Positions 1 through 6,475 of a stretch of 14,303 bases of DNA are shown here, one piece after another. The stretch is from an uncultured Prevotella sp. GTDB lineage: Bacteria > Bacteroidota > Bacteroidia > Bacteroidales > Bacteroidaceae. The stretch spans positions 1-14,303 of the forward strand of contig CAAGSA010000030.1 of the NCBI GenBank assembly GCA_900772835.1, written 5' to 3'. The notes beneath the pieces were generated by a model. That model made no database searches and was not told where the DNA came from. It saw nothing but the letters and a program-made list of their open reading frames with translations. Position numbers and translations under genes: made by a program. Position 1 is the stretch's first letter, and every line of letters begins with the position of its first letter.

Positions 1-142
1 TATGCAAGAAATATGAACATTATATTTCGATTTTTGTAAGTTATTTTTGAACATTTCAAGACAGATTCAAAGGTGCTTTGCTATCGCTGAATAGTTACGG
101 CGAAAGACAATTAGCATAAAAAAACTAAAATACTACGATTTG

Positions 143-175
143 TTTTCCTTATTATGGCGGATTGTGATAACTTTG
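143..175 (+). promoter_or_regulatory. Probable promoter of the nucleotidyltransferase-led gene run
   Basis: TAACTTTG at 168-175 matches the Bacteroidota -7 consensus TAnnTTTG exactly and is followed by CA, a common context in this phylum. The -33 element is weak: TTTT at 143-146 sits 21 bp upstream, while a full TTTG at 139-142 is 25 bp away. Transcription would begin about 6-10 bp downstream, leaving a leader of roughly 15-20 nt before the ATG at 199. This rules out the in-frame ATG at 154 as the start. A second TAnnTTTG match lies at 42-49 in an AT-rich stretch and may be chance. No gene is visible in 1-198. Confidence 0.65.
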
Positions 176-198
176 CAGGAAATTGTCTTTTTAGGAAT

Positions 199-930
199 AT
201 GAAATTTGCAATAATAGCAGCAGGAGAAGGTTCGCGCCTCGCTCAGGAAGGCGTGGAACGGCCCAAACCGCTTGTCAGCGTGGGGGGAGAAAAACTCATC
301 GACAGGCTGACAAGAATCTTTGCCGAGAACGGGGCAGAGGAAATCATCGTGATATGCAACGAAAAGATGCGCGAAGTGAGGCGGCATCTGGAGCTGATGC
401 GCGAGAAGGGAGTGGGCAGCAGGAGAGTGCCGCTGCAGCTCGTGGTGAAAACCACACCCAGCTCCATGCACAGCATGTATGAGATAAGCAGACTGCTCAA
501 GGGGGCACCGTTCTGTCTGACCACGGTGGATACGATTTTCCGCGAAGACGAGTTCTCCGTATACATAGCACAGCTGAAGCAGGCGATGCTGGCAGGGAGT
601 GAGGACGGGATGATGGCTGTGACCGACTACATCGACGACGAGAAACCACTCTATATCTCCACCGATGCAGACCTCGGCATCACAGGCTTCCACGACACCA
701 TGACAGACGGTTGTCGGTATATATCGGGCGGAATATACGGACTGTCGCCTAAGTCGCTCGCCACGCTGCAGCGCTGCATCGACAGGGGCGAGAGCAGGAT
801 GAGAAACTTCCAGAGAGCACTCGTGGCCGACGGCTTGAGGCTCAAGGCATGCCCATTCAGCAAGATTCTCGACATCGACCACAAAGAGGACATAGCAAAA
901 GCGGAGGCATTCCTGGGCGGCAGCGATTAG
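199..930 (+). CDS. Nucleotidyltransferase (sugar-/polyol-phosphate NTP transferase fold)
   Basis: This 243-residue protein has the Rossmann-like NTP_transferase fold of enzymes that couple a nucleoside triphosphate to a sugar or polyol phosphate, releasing pyrophosphate. Visible marks are the N-terminal strand and nucleotide loop AIIAAGEGSRL (residues 4-14), KPLVSVGG (23-30), a metal-binding Asp in TTVDTIF (Asp111), SGGIYGLSP (176-184) and a second acidic site in ILDIDHKEDI (223-232). It is probably cytoplasmic, with no signal peptide. I chose the ATG at 199 because the fold begins immediately and the likely promoter lies at 168-175, which excludes the in-frame ATG at 154. It is the first gene of the run. 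The downstream CDP-alcohol phosphatidyltransferase suggests CTP as nucleotide and a phosphorylated head group as acceptor, as in archaeal CTP:inositol-1-phosphate cytidylyltransferase. That is inference; a nucleotide-sugar product is the alternative. Confidence 0.85.
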   Translation: MKFAIIAAGEGSRLAQEGVERPKPLVSVGGEKLIDRLTRIFAENGAEEIIVICNEKMREVRRHLELMREKGVGSRRVPLQLVVKTTPSSMHSMYEISRLLKGAPFCLTTVDTIFREDEFSVYIAQLKQAMLAGSEDGMMAVTDYIDDEKPLYISTDADLGITGFHDTMTDGCRYISGGIYGLSPKSLATLQRCIDRGESRMRNFQRALVADGLRLKACPFSKILDIDHKEDIAKAEAFLGGSD

Positions 931-978
931 GAAATGGCGAAGCACGGCGAAACTGAACAAAACATACAGGAGGGACGG

Positions 979-1818
979 ATGCAGAAGTGTTGGGCAGTAT
1001 ATAGGGCAGAGAGATTCTCGCCGAACTCGGTGGAAAGAGACAAGGCTATAATGGACGCCGTGTGCGAAAGGCTCAGCGGTGCATATAATATATATAAGGT
1101 ACGCGAAGAAGAGCTGGAAAGCGGCTTTATGCCGGATGCCGGAGCAGCCGACATCTGTCTGACGATGGCACGGAGCGCACCGGCACTGCACACCATAGCC
1201 GGAATGGAGCGCAGGGGAGTGTGCACGCTGAACAGCACGGCGGCACTGCGCCGCAGTTCGAGAGCTGCCATCGACGGGATGATGCGCAGCAACGGCATAC
1301 CCTGCGCACCGCTGCAAAGCACCGGCGGATGGTGGATAAAGCGAGGCGACGAAGCGGCACAGGAGAAAGGCGACGTGGTGTTCGCGGCCGGCGACAGGCA
1401 GAAGGAACAGGCGATAGAGGCATTCCGCGAAAGAGGAATCAGCGACATAGTGGTTACGGCACACGTGCAGGGCGACCTCGTGAAGTTCTATGGCGTGTCG
1501 GGCACAGGCTTCTTCCATACCACATATCCCAACGACGGCACCTACTCGAAGTTCGGCGACGAGGGGCACAACGGCAAACCCAGGCACACGGCATTCGACC
1601 ATACCGCCCTGCACACCTGTGCCACACGGCTCGCGCAGCTCACGGGGATAGAGGTTTACGGCGGCGACTGCATCGTGAGAAACGACGGCACCTTCGCGAT
1701 AATCGACTTCAACGACTGGCCCAGCTTCTCCGTATGCCGCGACGCTGCAGCCGAAGCAATAGCAAAAAGAGCAAACGACAGGGCAGGAGAACTTGTCCGC
1801 AGAAGAAACAACATATAA
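979..1818 (+). CDS. ATP-grasp domain enzyme, substrate unknown
   Basis: The protein (279 residues) appears to be an ATP-grasp enzyme. Enzymes of this fold either ligate a carboxylate to an amine through an acyl-phosphate or, in the inositol trisphosphate kinase branch, phosphorylate a polyol phosphate. Visible marks are a Lys in WWIKRGD (Lys121), the segment GDLVKFYGV (165-173) typical of the ATP-grasp central strand, and the C-terminal metal-binding block YGGDCIV (227-233) plus IIDFNDWPSF (241-250) with Asp230, Asp243 and Asn245. I prefer ATG 979 because AGGAGGG (968-974) lies 4 bp upstream and the domain starts at once. An in-frame ATG at 934 would add 15 unremarkable residues. It lies 48 bp after the nucleotidyltransferase and 16 bp before the phosphatidyltransferase, so it probably acts in the same pathway. 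Fold fairly sure; reaction not known. Confidence 0.75.
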   Translation: MQKCWAVYRAERFSPNSVERDKAIMDAVCERLSGAYNIYKVREEELESGFMPDAGAADICLTMARSAPALHTIAGMERRGVCTLNSTAALRRSSRAAIDGMMRSNGIPCAPLQSTGGWWIKRGDEAAQEKGDVVFAAGDRQKEQAIEAFRERGISDIVVTAHVQGDLVKFYGVSGTGFFHTTYPNDGTYSKFGDEGHNGKPRHTAFDHTALHTCATRLAQLTGIEVYGGDCIVRNDGTFAIIDFNDWPSFSVCRDAAAEAIAKRANDRAGELVRRRNNI

Positions 1819-1834
1819 AAACGGAAAAGAGAAT

Positions 1835-2770
1835 ATGGCTACATTCAAGGAGATGCTACGCGCATCAATGAAATCAAAGGATACGGAAGAATGGCTCGAC
1901 GTGTATTTCACGCGGCCTATAGGACTGGTATTCACGCTCCTATGGCGCAAGCTCGGCGTGCACCCCACAGTGATTACAATACTCGGAATGATTCTCGGTG
2001 CAGCGGCGGGATGGATGTTCTGGCACACGGAACTGGAATACAACATCTGGGGCATCGTGCTGATGATGTTCTCAAACTTCTGCGATTCCACCGACGGACA
2101 GCTCGCACGACTGACAGGAAAAAAGACACTGGTGGGAAGAGTGCTCGACGGATTCTCTGCCGACGTGACGTTCTTCTGCGTGTATTTCGCCCTTGCCATG
2201 CGACTGATGGTGCAGCCCATGCCGGGCACAACCACCGTGTGGGGGATATGGGCATGGGTGCTGGCATTCATGGCAGGCATAATGAGCCACTCGCCGCAGT
2301 GCCTGCTCTCCGACTACTACCGCCAGATACATCTGTATTTCCTCCTGGGCAAGGAGGGAAGCGAACTCGACAAATCGGAAGAACAGTGGAAGATATTCAA
2401 GTCGCTGCCCAAGAGCTCGCTCTTCTTTCGCGCCTTCTACTACAACTACGCAAAATACTGTGCCACGCAGGAGCGACGCTCCAGAAACTTCCAGATGATG
2501 ATGAAGCTGGCAACCGAGCACTACGGCAGTCCGCTGCAGATGCCTGCCGGCATGAAGGAGGAATTCCTTGCCGGCAGCCGTCCGCTGATGAAATACACCA
2601 ACTTGCTCACATTCAACCTGCGCGCCATCGCGCTCTATATAGCCTGTGTCATAGGCATGCCGTGGCTCTATCTGTTGTTCGAGATAATAGTGATGAACCT
2701 GATGTATATCTATATGCACCACGAGCACGAGCAACTGTGCCGCAGGATGGTGAAAAAGATTATGGCATAA
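1835..2770 (+). CDS. CDP-alcohol phosphatidyltransferase family membrane enzyme
   Basis: The protein (311 residues) is an integral inner-membrane enzyme of the family that transfers a substituted phosphate from a CDP-linked donor to an alcohol acceptor. The family motif lies at residues 84-110: Asp84, Asp87-Gly88, Ala91-Arg92, then eight residues, Gly101, Asp105 and Asp110. These aspartates normally bind two metal ions. The last pair is separated by four residues instead of the usual three. Hydrophobic segments are near 41-63, 68-82, 109-126, 132-150 and two around 255-293. A soluble stretch of about 100 residues (roughly 155-250) between them is longer than in typical PgsA/PssA proteins. I chose ATG 1835, because the in-frame extension to 1793 begins at TTG and overlaps the previous gene. 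Head-group identity is unknown. The neighbouring nucleotidyltransferase could supply a CDP-activated head group; CDP-diacylglycerol plus a phosphorylated polyol is the alternative. Confidence 0.88.
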   Translation: MATFKEMLRASMKSKDTEEWLDVYFTRPIGLVFTLLWRKLGVHPTVITILGMILGAAAGWMFWHTELEYNIWGIVLMMFSNFCDSTDGQLARLTGKKTLVGRVLDGFSADVTFFCVYFALAMRLMVQPMPGTTTVWGIWAWVLAFMAGIMSHSPQCLLSDYYRQIHLYFLLGKEGSELDKSEEQWKIFKSLPKSSLFFRAFYYNYAKYCATQERRSRNFQMMMKLATEHYGSPLQMPAGMKEEFLAGSRPLMKYTNLLTFNLRAIALYIACVIGMPWLYLLFEIIVMNLMYIYMHHEHEQLCRRMVKKIMA

Positions 2771-2789
2771 GAGAAAAGGAGAATATGCG

Positions 2790-3506
2790 ATGAAGACAAG
2801 AGGACTGATATTCGACTACGGCGGAACGCTCGACACGGGCGGATGCCACTGGGGGAAAGTGCTGTGGCATGCCTACCGGAAATGCAACGCCCCCGTCAGC
2901 GAGGAGCATTTCCGCCAGGCATACGTGTACGGAGAACGCACGCTCGCCACAAAGCGCATCATTATGCCCGGAATGACCTTCCGCGACACGCTCGACAACA
3001 AGATAACCCTGCAGATGGAATGGCTGTCGCAGTACACCGGAATGGCAGACAGCGGCAAGTTGCACGATCACATACTCAGCGAGACATACTCCGTGGCAAG
3101 GCATACCACGGCAGAATCGGCATTGACGCTGCGCCGGCTGGCAGAGCAGATGCCGATGGTGCTGGTGAGCAATTTCTATGGCAACATCAATGCCGTGCTC
3201 AGCGAGTTCGGTTTCGAAGGTATCTTCAGCCACGTGATAGAGTCGGCTGTGGTGGGCATACGCAAGCCAGACCCGCGCATCTTCGCCCTCGGAGTGGAGC
3301 GACTGGGAATGAAGGCAGAGGAGACGGCAGTGGTGGGCGACAGCTACGACAAGGATATCCTGCCGGCACACTCCATCGGATGCCGCACGGTGTGGATAAA
3401 AGGCGAGGGATGGACCGACGACGAACCGCAGAACCCTATCGCCGACAGCATAATATACAAGCTTGCAGAACTTAACACCCTCCTGCCACAATGGCAGCGA
3501 GGATAA
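2790..3506 (+). CDS. HAD-superfamily phosphatase
   Basis: The protein (238 residues) is a soluble haloacid-dehalogenase-fold hydrolase. Motif I is DYGGTLD (residues 9-15) with nucleophile Asp9, motif II is a Ser in LVSNFYGN, motif III is the Lys of IRKPDP, and motif IV is VGDSYDKD. A helical C1-type cap lies between motifs I and II. The residue two after the nucleophile is Gly instead of the usual general acid/base Asp, as also in YihX-like phosphatases. Activity is still likely but the mechanism may differ. ATG 2790 follows AGGAG with good spacing and sits 19 bp after the phosphatidyltransferase. The context suggests it removes a phosphate from a head-group precursor or from the phosphorylated lipid product. 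The substrate is not evident from sequence. Confidence 0.85.
   Translation: MKTRGLIFDYGGTLDTGGCHWGKVLWHAYRKCNAPVSEEHFRQAYVYGERTLATKRIIMPGMTFRDTLDNKITLQMEWLSQYTGMADSGKLHDHILSETYSVARHTTAESALTLRRLAEQMPMVLVSNFYGNINAVLSEFGFEGIFSHVIESAVVGIRKPDPRIFALGVERLGMKAEETAVVGDSYDKDILPAHSIGCRTVWIKGEGWTDDEPQNPIADSIIYKLAELNTLLPQWQRG
3479..3502 (+). other. RNA hairpin at the HAD/DUF5686 gene junction
   Basis: CCTCCTGCCA (3479-3488) pairs with TGGCAG plus GAGG (3492-3497 and 3499-3502) around a 3-nt loop, with C3498 bulged. This gives ten base pairs spanning the last codons of the HAD gene, 23 nt before the next ATG. No T-tract follows, so it is not a standard intrinsic terminator. It could affect mRNA processing or translation, or simply reflect coding sequence. 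Confidence 0.3.
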
Positions 3507-3525
3507 AGGACGGCAGAAAATAAAA

Positions 3526-6081
3526 ATGGCAAGAATAAGAGCTTTTTTCATTTTCATGCTGCTCGCCGTGGTGGAAGCAAGCGCACAGCAGATAACAGGA
3601 ACGGCAGTGGACGCTGCCACCGGCGACAGCATTCCCTTTGTCAGCATCAGATACAAAGGGCACGGCGGCTGCGTGAGCGATGGCGGCGGCAACTTTGCCA
3701 TCGAGCGGCGCAACGGGTGTTATGCCACGTTCACGGCAGTGGGCTACCACACGCTCCGTATTCTCATCGATGCAAATACGCCGGGACATCTGCGCGTAAC
3801 GATGAAGCAGGATACAAGGAGTCTGGCCGGCATCACCGTGAAGGGCAGGAAGGAAAAATACAGCCGCAAGGAAAATCCTGCAGTTGAGCTGATGCGCCGG
3901 GTGGTGGCGGCAAGGAAACGTACCGACATTGCAAACCACGAATACTACAGGTATGACAAATACCAGAAGATGACCGTCGGAATAAACGACATAACGCCCG
4001 ATGAACTCGAGTCGCGGCGGTTCAGCAAGTCGAACTGGATGCTGAACCAGGTGGAGCCTTGCCCCTACAACGGCAAAATGATAATGCCGATGCTGCTCGA
4101 CGAAACGCTATCGCAACAGGTGTACCGCAAGAATCCGCATTCGGAAAAGACGTATGTCGTGGCGCAGCGCACGGAGGGCGTGAACAAATTCCTGCAGACG
4201 GGCGAGACTATGAACGTAATGCTCAAGGACGTGTTCACGAGCATCGACATATACGACGACCAGGTGCGCCTACTGCAGACACGCTTCACCAGTCCGATAG
4301 GTAAGGACGCGGTGCAGTTCTACCGCTACTACATCGTGGACACCGTGAAGATGGAGCGCGACTCATGCATACATCTGCAGTTTATCCCCAACAACCAGCA
4401 GGACTTCGGGTTCAGGGGCGAACTGTGGATAGTGAACGATTCCACACTGCACGTGAAGCGCTGCCACCTGTCGCTGCCGCAGAACACGGGAGTGAACTTC
4501 ATCAGCAACCTGCAGATACAGCAGGCGTACACAAGACTCGACAACGGAGAGTGGGTGCTCTCGCACGACGATATGATAGTGGAGCTGTCGCTGCTCAGTT
4601 TCTTGACCAAAGGCATCGTGATAAAGAACGCGAGAATGCAGAACTACTCGTTCGAACCGCTGCCCGACAAAATGTTCAGAGGCAGGATGACTGAAATAAC
4701 CGACCCCGACGCCAATATCCGCGACGACATCTACTGGCAGCAGCACCGTATGGCCATGCTGACGCGGTCGGAAGACCGGATGCCGCAGTTCCTGCGCGAC
4801 ATAGAGAATTCGAAAAACTTCAAGTACGTGCTCTTCGGACTGAAGGTGCTGGTGGAGAACTTCGTGGAGACGGGAACGGAAAAGCATCCGAGCAAATTCG
4901 ACATCGGTCCAGTGAACACCATGATAACAAGCAACTTCGTCGACGGCATCCGGACGAGAATAAGCGGACAGACCACAGCCGCCATGAACAGGCACCTGTT
5001 CTTCAAAGGCTACTACGCCCACGGATGGGACAGCAGGAAAAACTACTACAGCAGCGAACTGACATATTCGTTCAACGCCAAGCAGAACCTGCCGCACGAA
5101 TACCCGAAGAGGAGCATAGCCTTCACTACGGCGTATGACGTGTGCTCCCCATCGGACAAGTTCCTTACGACCGACAAGGACAACGTGTTCACCTCGCTGA
5201 AATGGACAAAGGTTGACAAGATGATGTTCTACAACCGCCAGCAGCTCGCCTTCGACTACGAATGGTATGGCGGTATGAAGCTCACGGCAAAACTCAAGAC
5301 CGAAGAGAACGAAGCGTGCGGCGAACTGCACTTCGTGCCGCTCACGGCGGATAAAGACAACATTGCAGGAGCGGAAAAGATGCGCACCAGCGAAATGCAG
5401 GTTATTCTGCGCTACGCACCGGGTGAGAAAGTGGTGAACAGCAAGCAACGGCGCATAGCGGCAAACTTGGAAGTTCCGGTATTCACACTGGCGCATACCA
5501 TGGGAGTGAAAGGCGTGCTGGGCAGCGACTACAGCTATAACTACACCGAGGCAACGCTGTACAAGCGCTTCTTCATGAAGAGCTGGGGCGACCTGAACAT
5601 GGAGATGCGCGCCGGAGCACAATGGAACAAGGTGCCGTATCCGTTGCTCATAATGCCGGCGGCAAACCTGTCGTTCATTGCGCAGGAGGGGACATTCAAT
5701 CTCATCAACAATATGGAATTCCTGAACGACCGCTATGCAAGCATCGACCTGTGGTGGAATATGAACGGCAAGATACTGAACCGCATCCCGCTAATAAAGA
5801 AACTGAAGTGGAGGGAATATATAGGAGTGAAATGCCTGTGGGGAGAACTGACCGACAAGAATAATCCGCTCCTCGCGGCAAACAGTGCCGACGCCACGCT
5901 GATGCATCTGCCCGAAGGATCCCACGTGATGGACCGCAATAAGCCATACGTGGAGATAGTGGCAGGACTGAGTAATATATTCAAGGTTCTGAACATACAG
6001 TACGTGCGGCGATTGAGTTATCTCAATCTCCCTACCGCGCATAAGCAAGGAGTGAGGGTAGCACTGCTGTTCAGATTCTGA
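3526..6081 (+). CDS. DUF5686 outer-membrane protein with carboxypeptidase-regulatory-like domain
   Basis: The protein (851 residues) starts with a signal peptide (hydrophobic core about 5-17, likely cut after ASA at residue 20). A carboxypeptidase-regulatory-like beta-sandwich domain follows (about 22-105: TGTAVDAATGDSIPFVS, then GGNFAI). Next comes the DUF5686 hallmark NPAVELMRRVV (117-127) with the tyrosine-rich HEYYRYDKYQKM after it. The remainder is rich in aromatic, alternating strands and ends in LLFRF, a terminal-Phe beta-signal expected of a BAM-inserted barrel. The length fits this Bacteroidota family, whose function is not established. The in-frame extension upstream to 3463 starts at TTG inside the HAD gene and lacks a signal peptide at its front, so ATG 3526 was chosen. 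It lies 19 bp after the HAD gene and 45 bp before clpS, so co-transcription is likely. A role in envelope or lipid handling is only suggested by context. Confidence 0.88.
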   Translation: MARIRAFFIFMLLAVVEASAQQITGTAVDAATGDSIPFVSIRYKGHGGCVSDGGGNFAIERRNGCYATFTAVGYHTLRILIDANTPGHLRVTMKQDTRSLAGITVKGRKEKYSRKENPAVELMRRVVAARKRTDIANHEYYRYDKYQKMTVGINDITPDELESRRFSKSNWMLNQVEPCPYNGKMIMPMLLDETLSQQVYRKNPHSEKTYVVAQRTEGVNKFLQTGETMNVMLKDVFTSIDIYDDQVRLLQTRFTSPIGKDAVQFYRYYIVDTVKMERDSCIHLQFIPNNQQDFGFRGELWIVNDSTLHVKRCHLSLPQNTGVNFISNLQIQQAYTRLDNGEWVLSHDDMIVELSLLSFLTKGIVIKNARMQNYSFEPLPDKMFRGRMTEITDPDANIRDDIYWQQHRMAMLTRSEDRMPQFLRDIENSKNFKYVLFGLKVLVENFVETGTEKHPSKFDIGPVNTMITSNFVDGIRTRISGQTTAAMNRHLFFKGYYAHGWDSRKNYYSSELTYSFNAKQNLPHEYPKRSIAFTTAYDVCSPSDKFLTTDKDNVFTSLKWTKVDKMMFYNRQQLAFDYEWYGGMKLTAKLKTEENEACGELHFVPLTADKDNIAGAEKMRTSEMQVILRYAPGEKVVNSKQRRIAANLEVPVFTLAHTMGVKGVLGSDYSYNYTEATLYKRFFMKSWGDLNMEMRAGAQWNKVPYPLLIMPAANLSFIAQEGTFNLINNMEFLNDRYASIDLWWNMNGKILNRIPLIKKLKWREYIGVKCLWGELTDKNNPLLAANSADATLMHLPEGSHVMDRNKPYVEIVAGLSNIFKVLNIQYVRRLSYLNLPTAHKQGVRVALLFRF

Positions 6082-6126
6082 CAGGCGAAAAGAAACTTAT
6101 AAACCATCATCAAAGGAAACAAGAAT

Positions 6127-6423
6127 ATGCCACAACAACAATCGGACATAAGAGAGAGAACAAAATACAAGAAGCCAAGGCTTTACAAGGTCATAATGTT
6201 CAACGACGAATACACGACGATGGAATTCGTGGTGAGAGTGCTTGAAAAAGTGTTCCACAAGAGCCACGAAGAAGCAAAAAGGCTGATGATTGACGTGCAT
6301 AATAAAGGGCAGGCCACGGTGGGCATATACTCCTATGACATGGCAAGGTCGAAGGTGGAACAGACATCGCTGATGGCTCGCGAGCAGGGCTATCCGCTGC
6401 GCTTGGCATTCATGCCGGAATAA
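6127..6423 (+). CDS. clpS: ClpS, ATP-dependent Clp protease adaptor (N-recognin)
   Basis: The protein (98 residues) is the ClpS adaptor that binds proteins with N-terminal Leu, Phe, Tyr or Trp and hands them to ClpA. The binding-pocket block FNDEYTTMEFVVRVL (25-39) corresponds to the E. coli pocket Asn34-Asp35-Asp36...Met40. Here it is Asn26, Asp27, Glu28 and Met32, so the third acidic residue is Glu rather than Asp and Thr31 replaces Pro. His58 in DVHNKG matches the conserved pocket His. The last part GYPLRLAF is the usual ClpS C-terminal strand. The first about 18 residues are the flexible N-terminal extension needed for delivery. AAAGGAA lies about 10 nt before the ATG. It is followed after 52 bp by clpA, the expected partner. 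Confidence 0.95.
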   Translation: MPQQQSDIRERTKYKKPRLYKVIMFNDEYTTMEFVVRVLEKVFHKSHEEAKRLMIDVHNKGQATVGIYSYDMARSKVEQTSLMAREQGYPLRLAFMPE

Positions 6424-6475
6424 AAGTGCGACGCATAAAGAAACATTCAAAACACAGCAAAGCAAGAAAACAGAT

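Noticed and set aside
68..80. CAAAG/CTTTG mini-hairpin near the left edge
   Set aside because: Only five A/T-rich pairs with no T-tract after it, so it is not convincing as a terminator.
154..198. Upstream in-frame ATG for the nucleotidyltransferase
   Set aside because: It lies upstream of the likely transcription start set by TAACTTTG at 168-175, and the added residues do not fit the fold start.
133..2280. A 715-codon open frame on the - strand opposite the first three genes
   Set aside because: It is antisense to three well-supported genes, has no recognisable domain, is rich in Cys, His and Val runs typical of a complement frame, and lacks a promoter. It arises from the codon bias of the + strand genes.
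4363..5622. A 419-codon - strand frame inside the DUF5686 gene
   Set aside because: It is fully antisense to a gene with clear signal peptide and family motifs, and its composition is that of a shadow frame.
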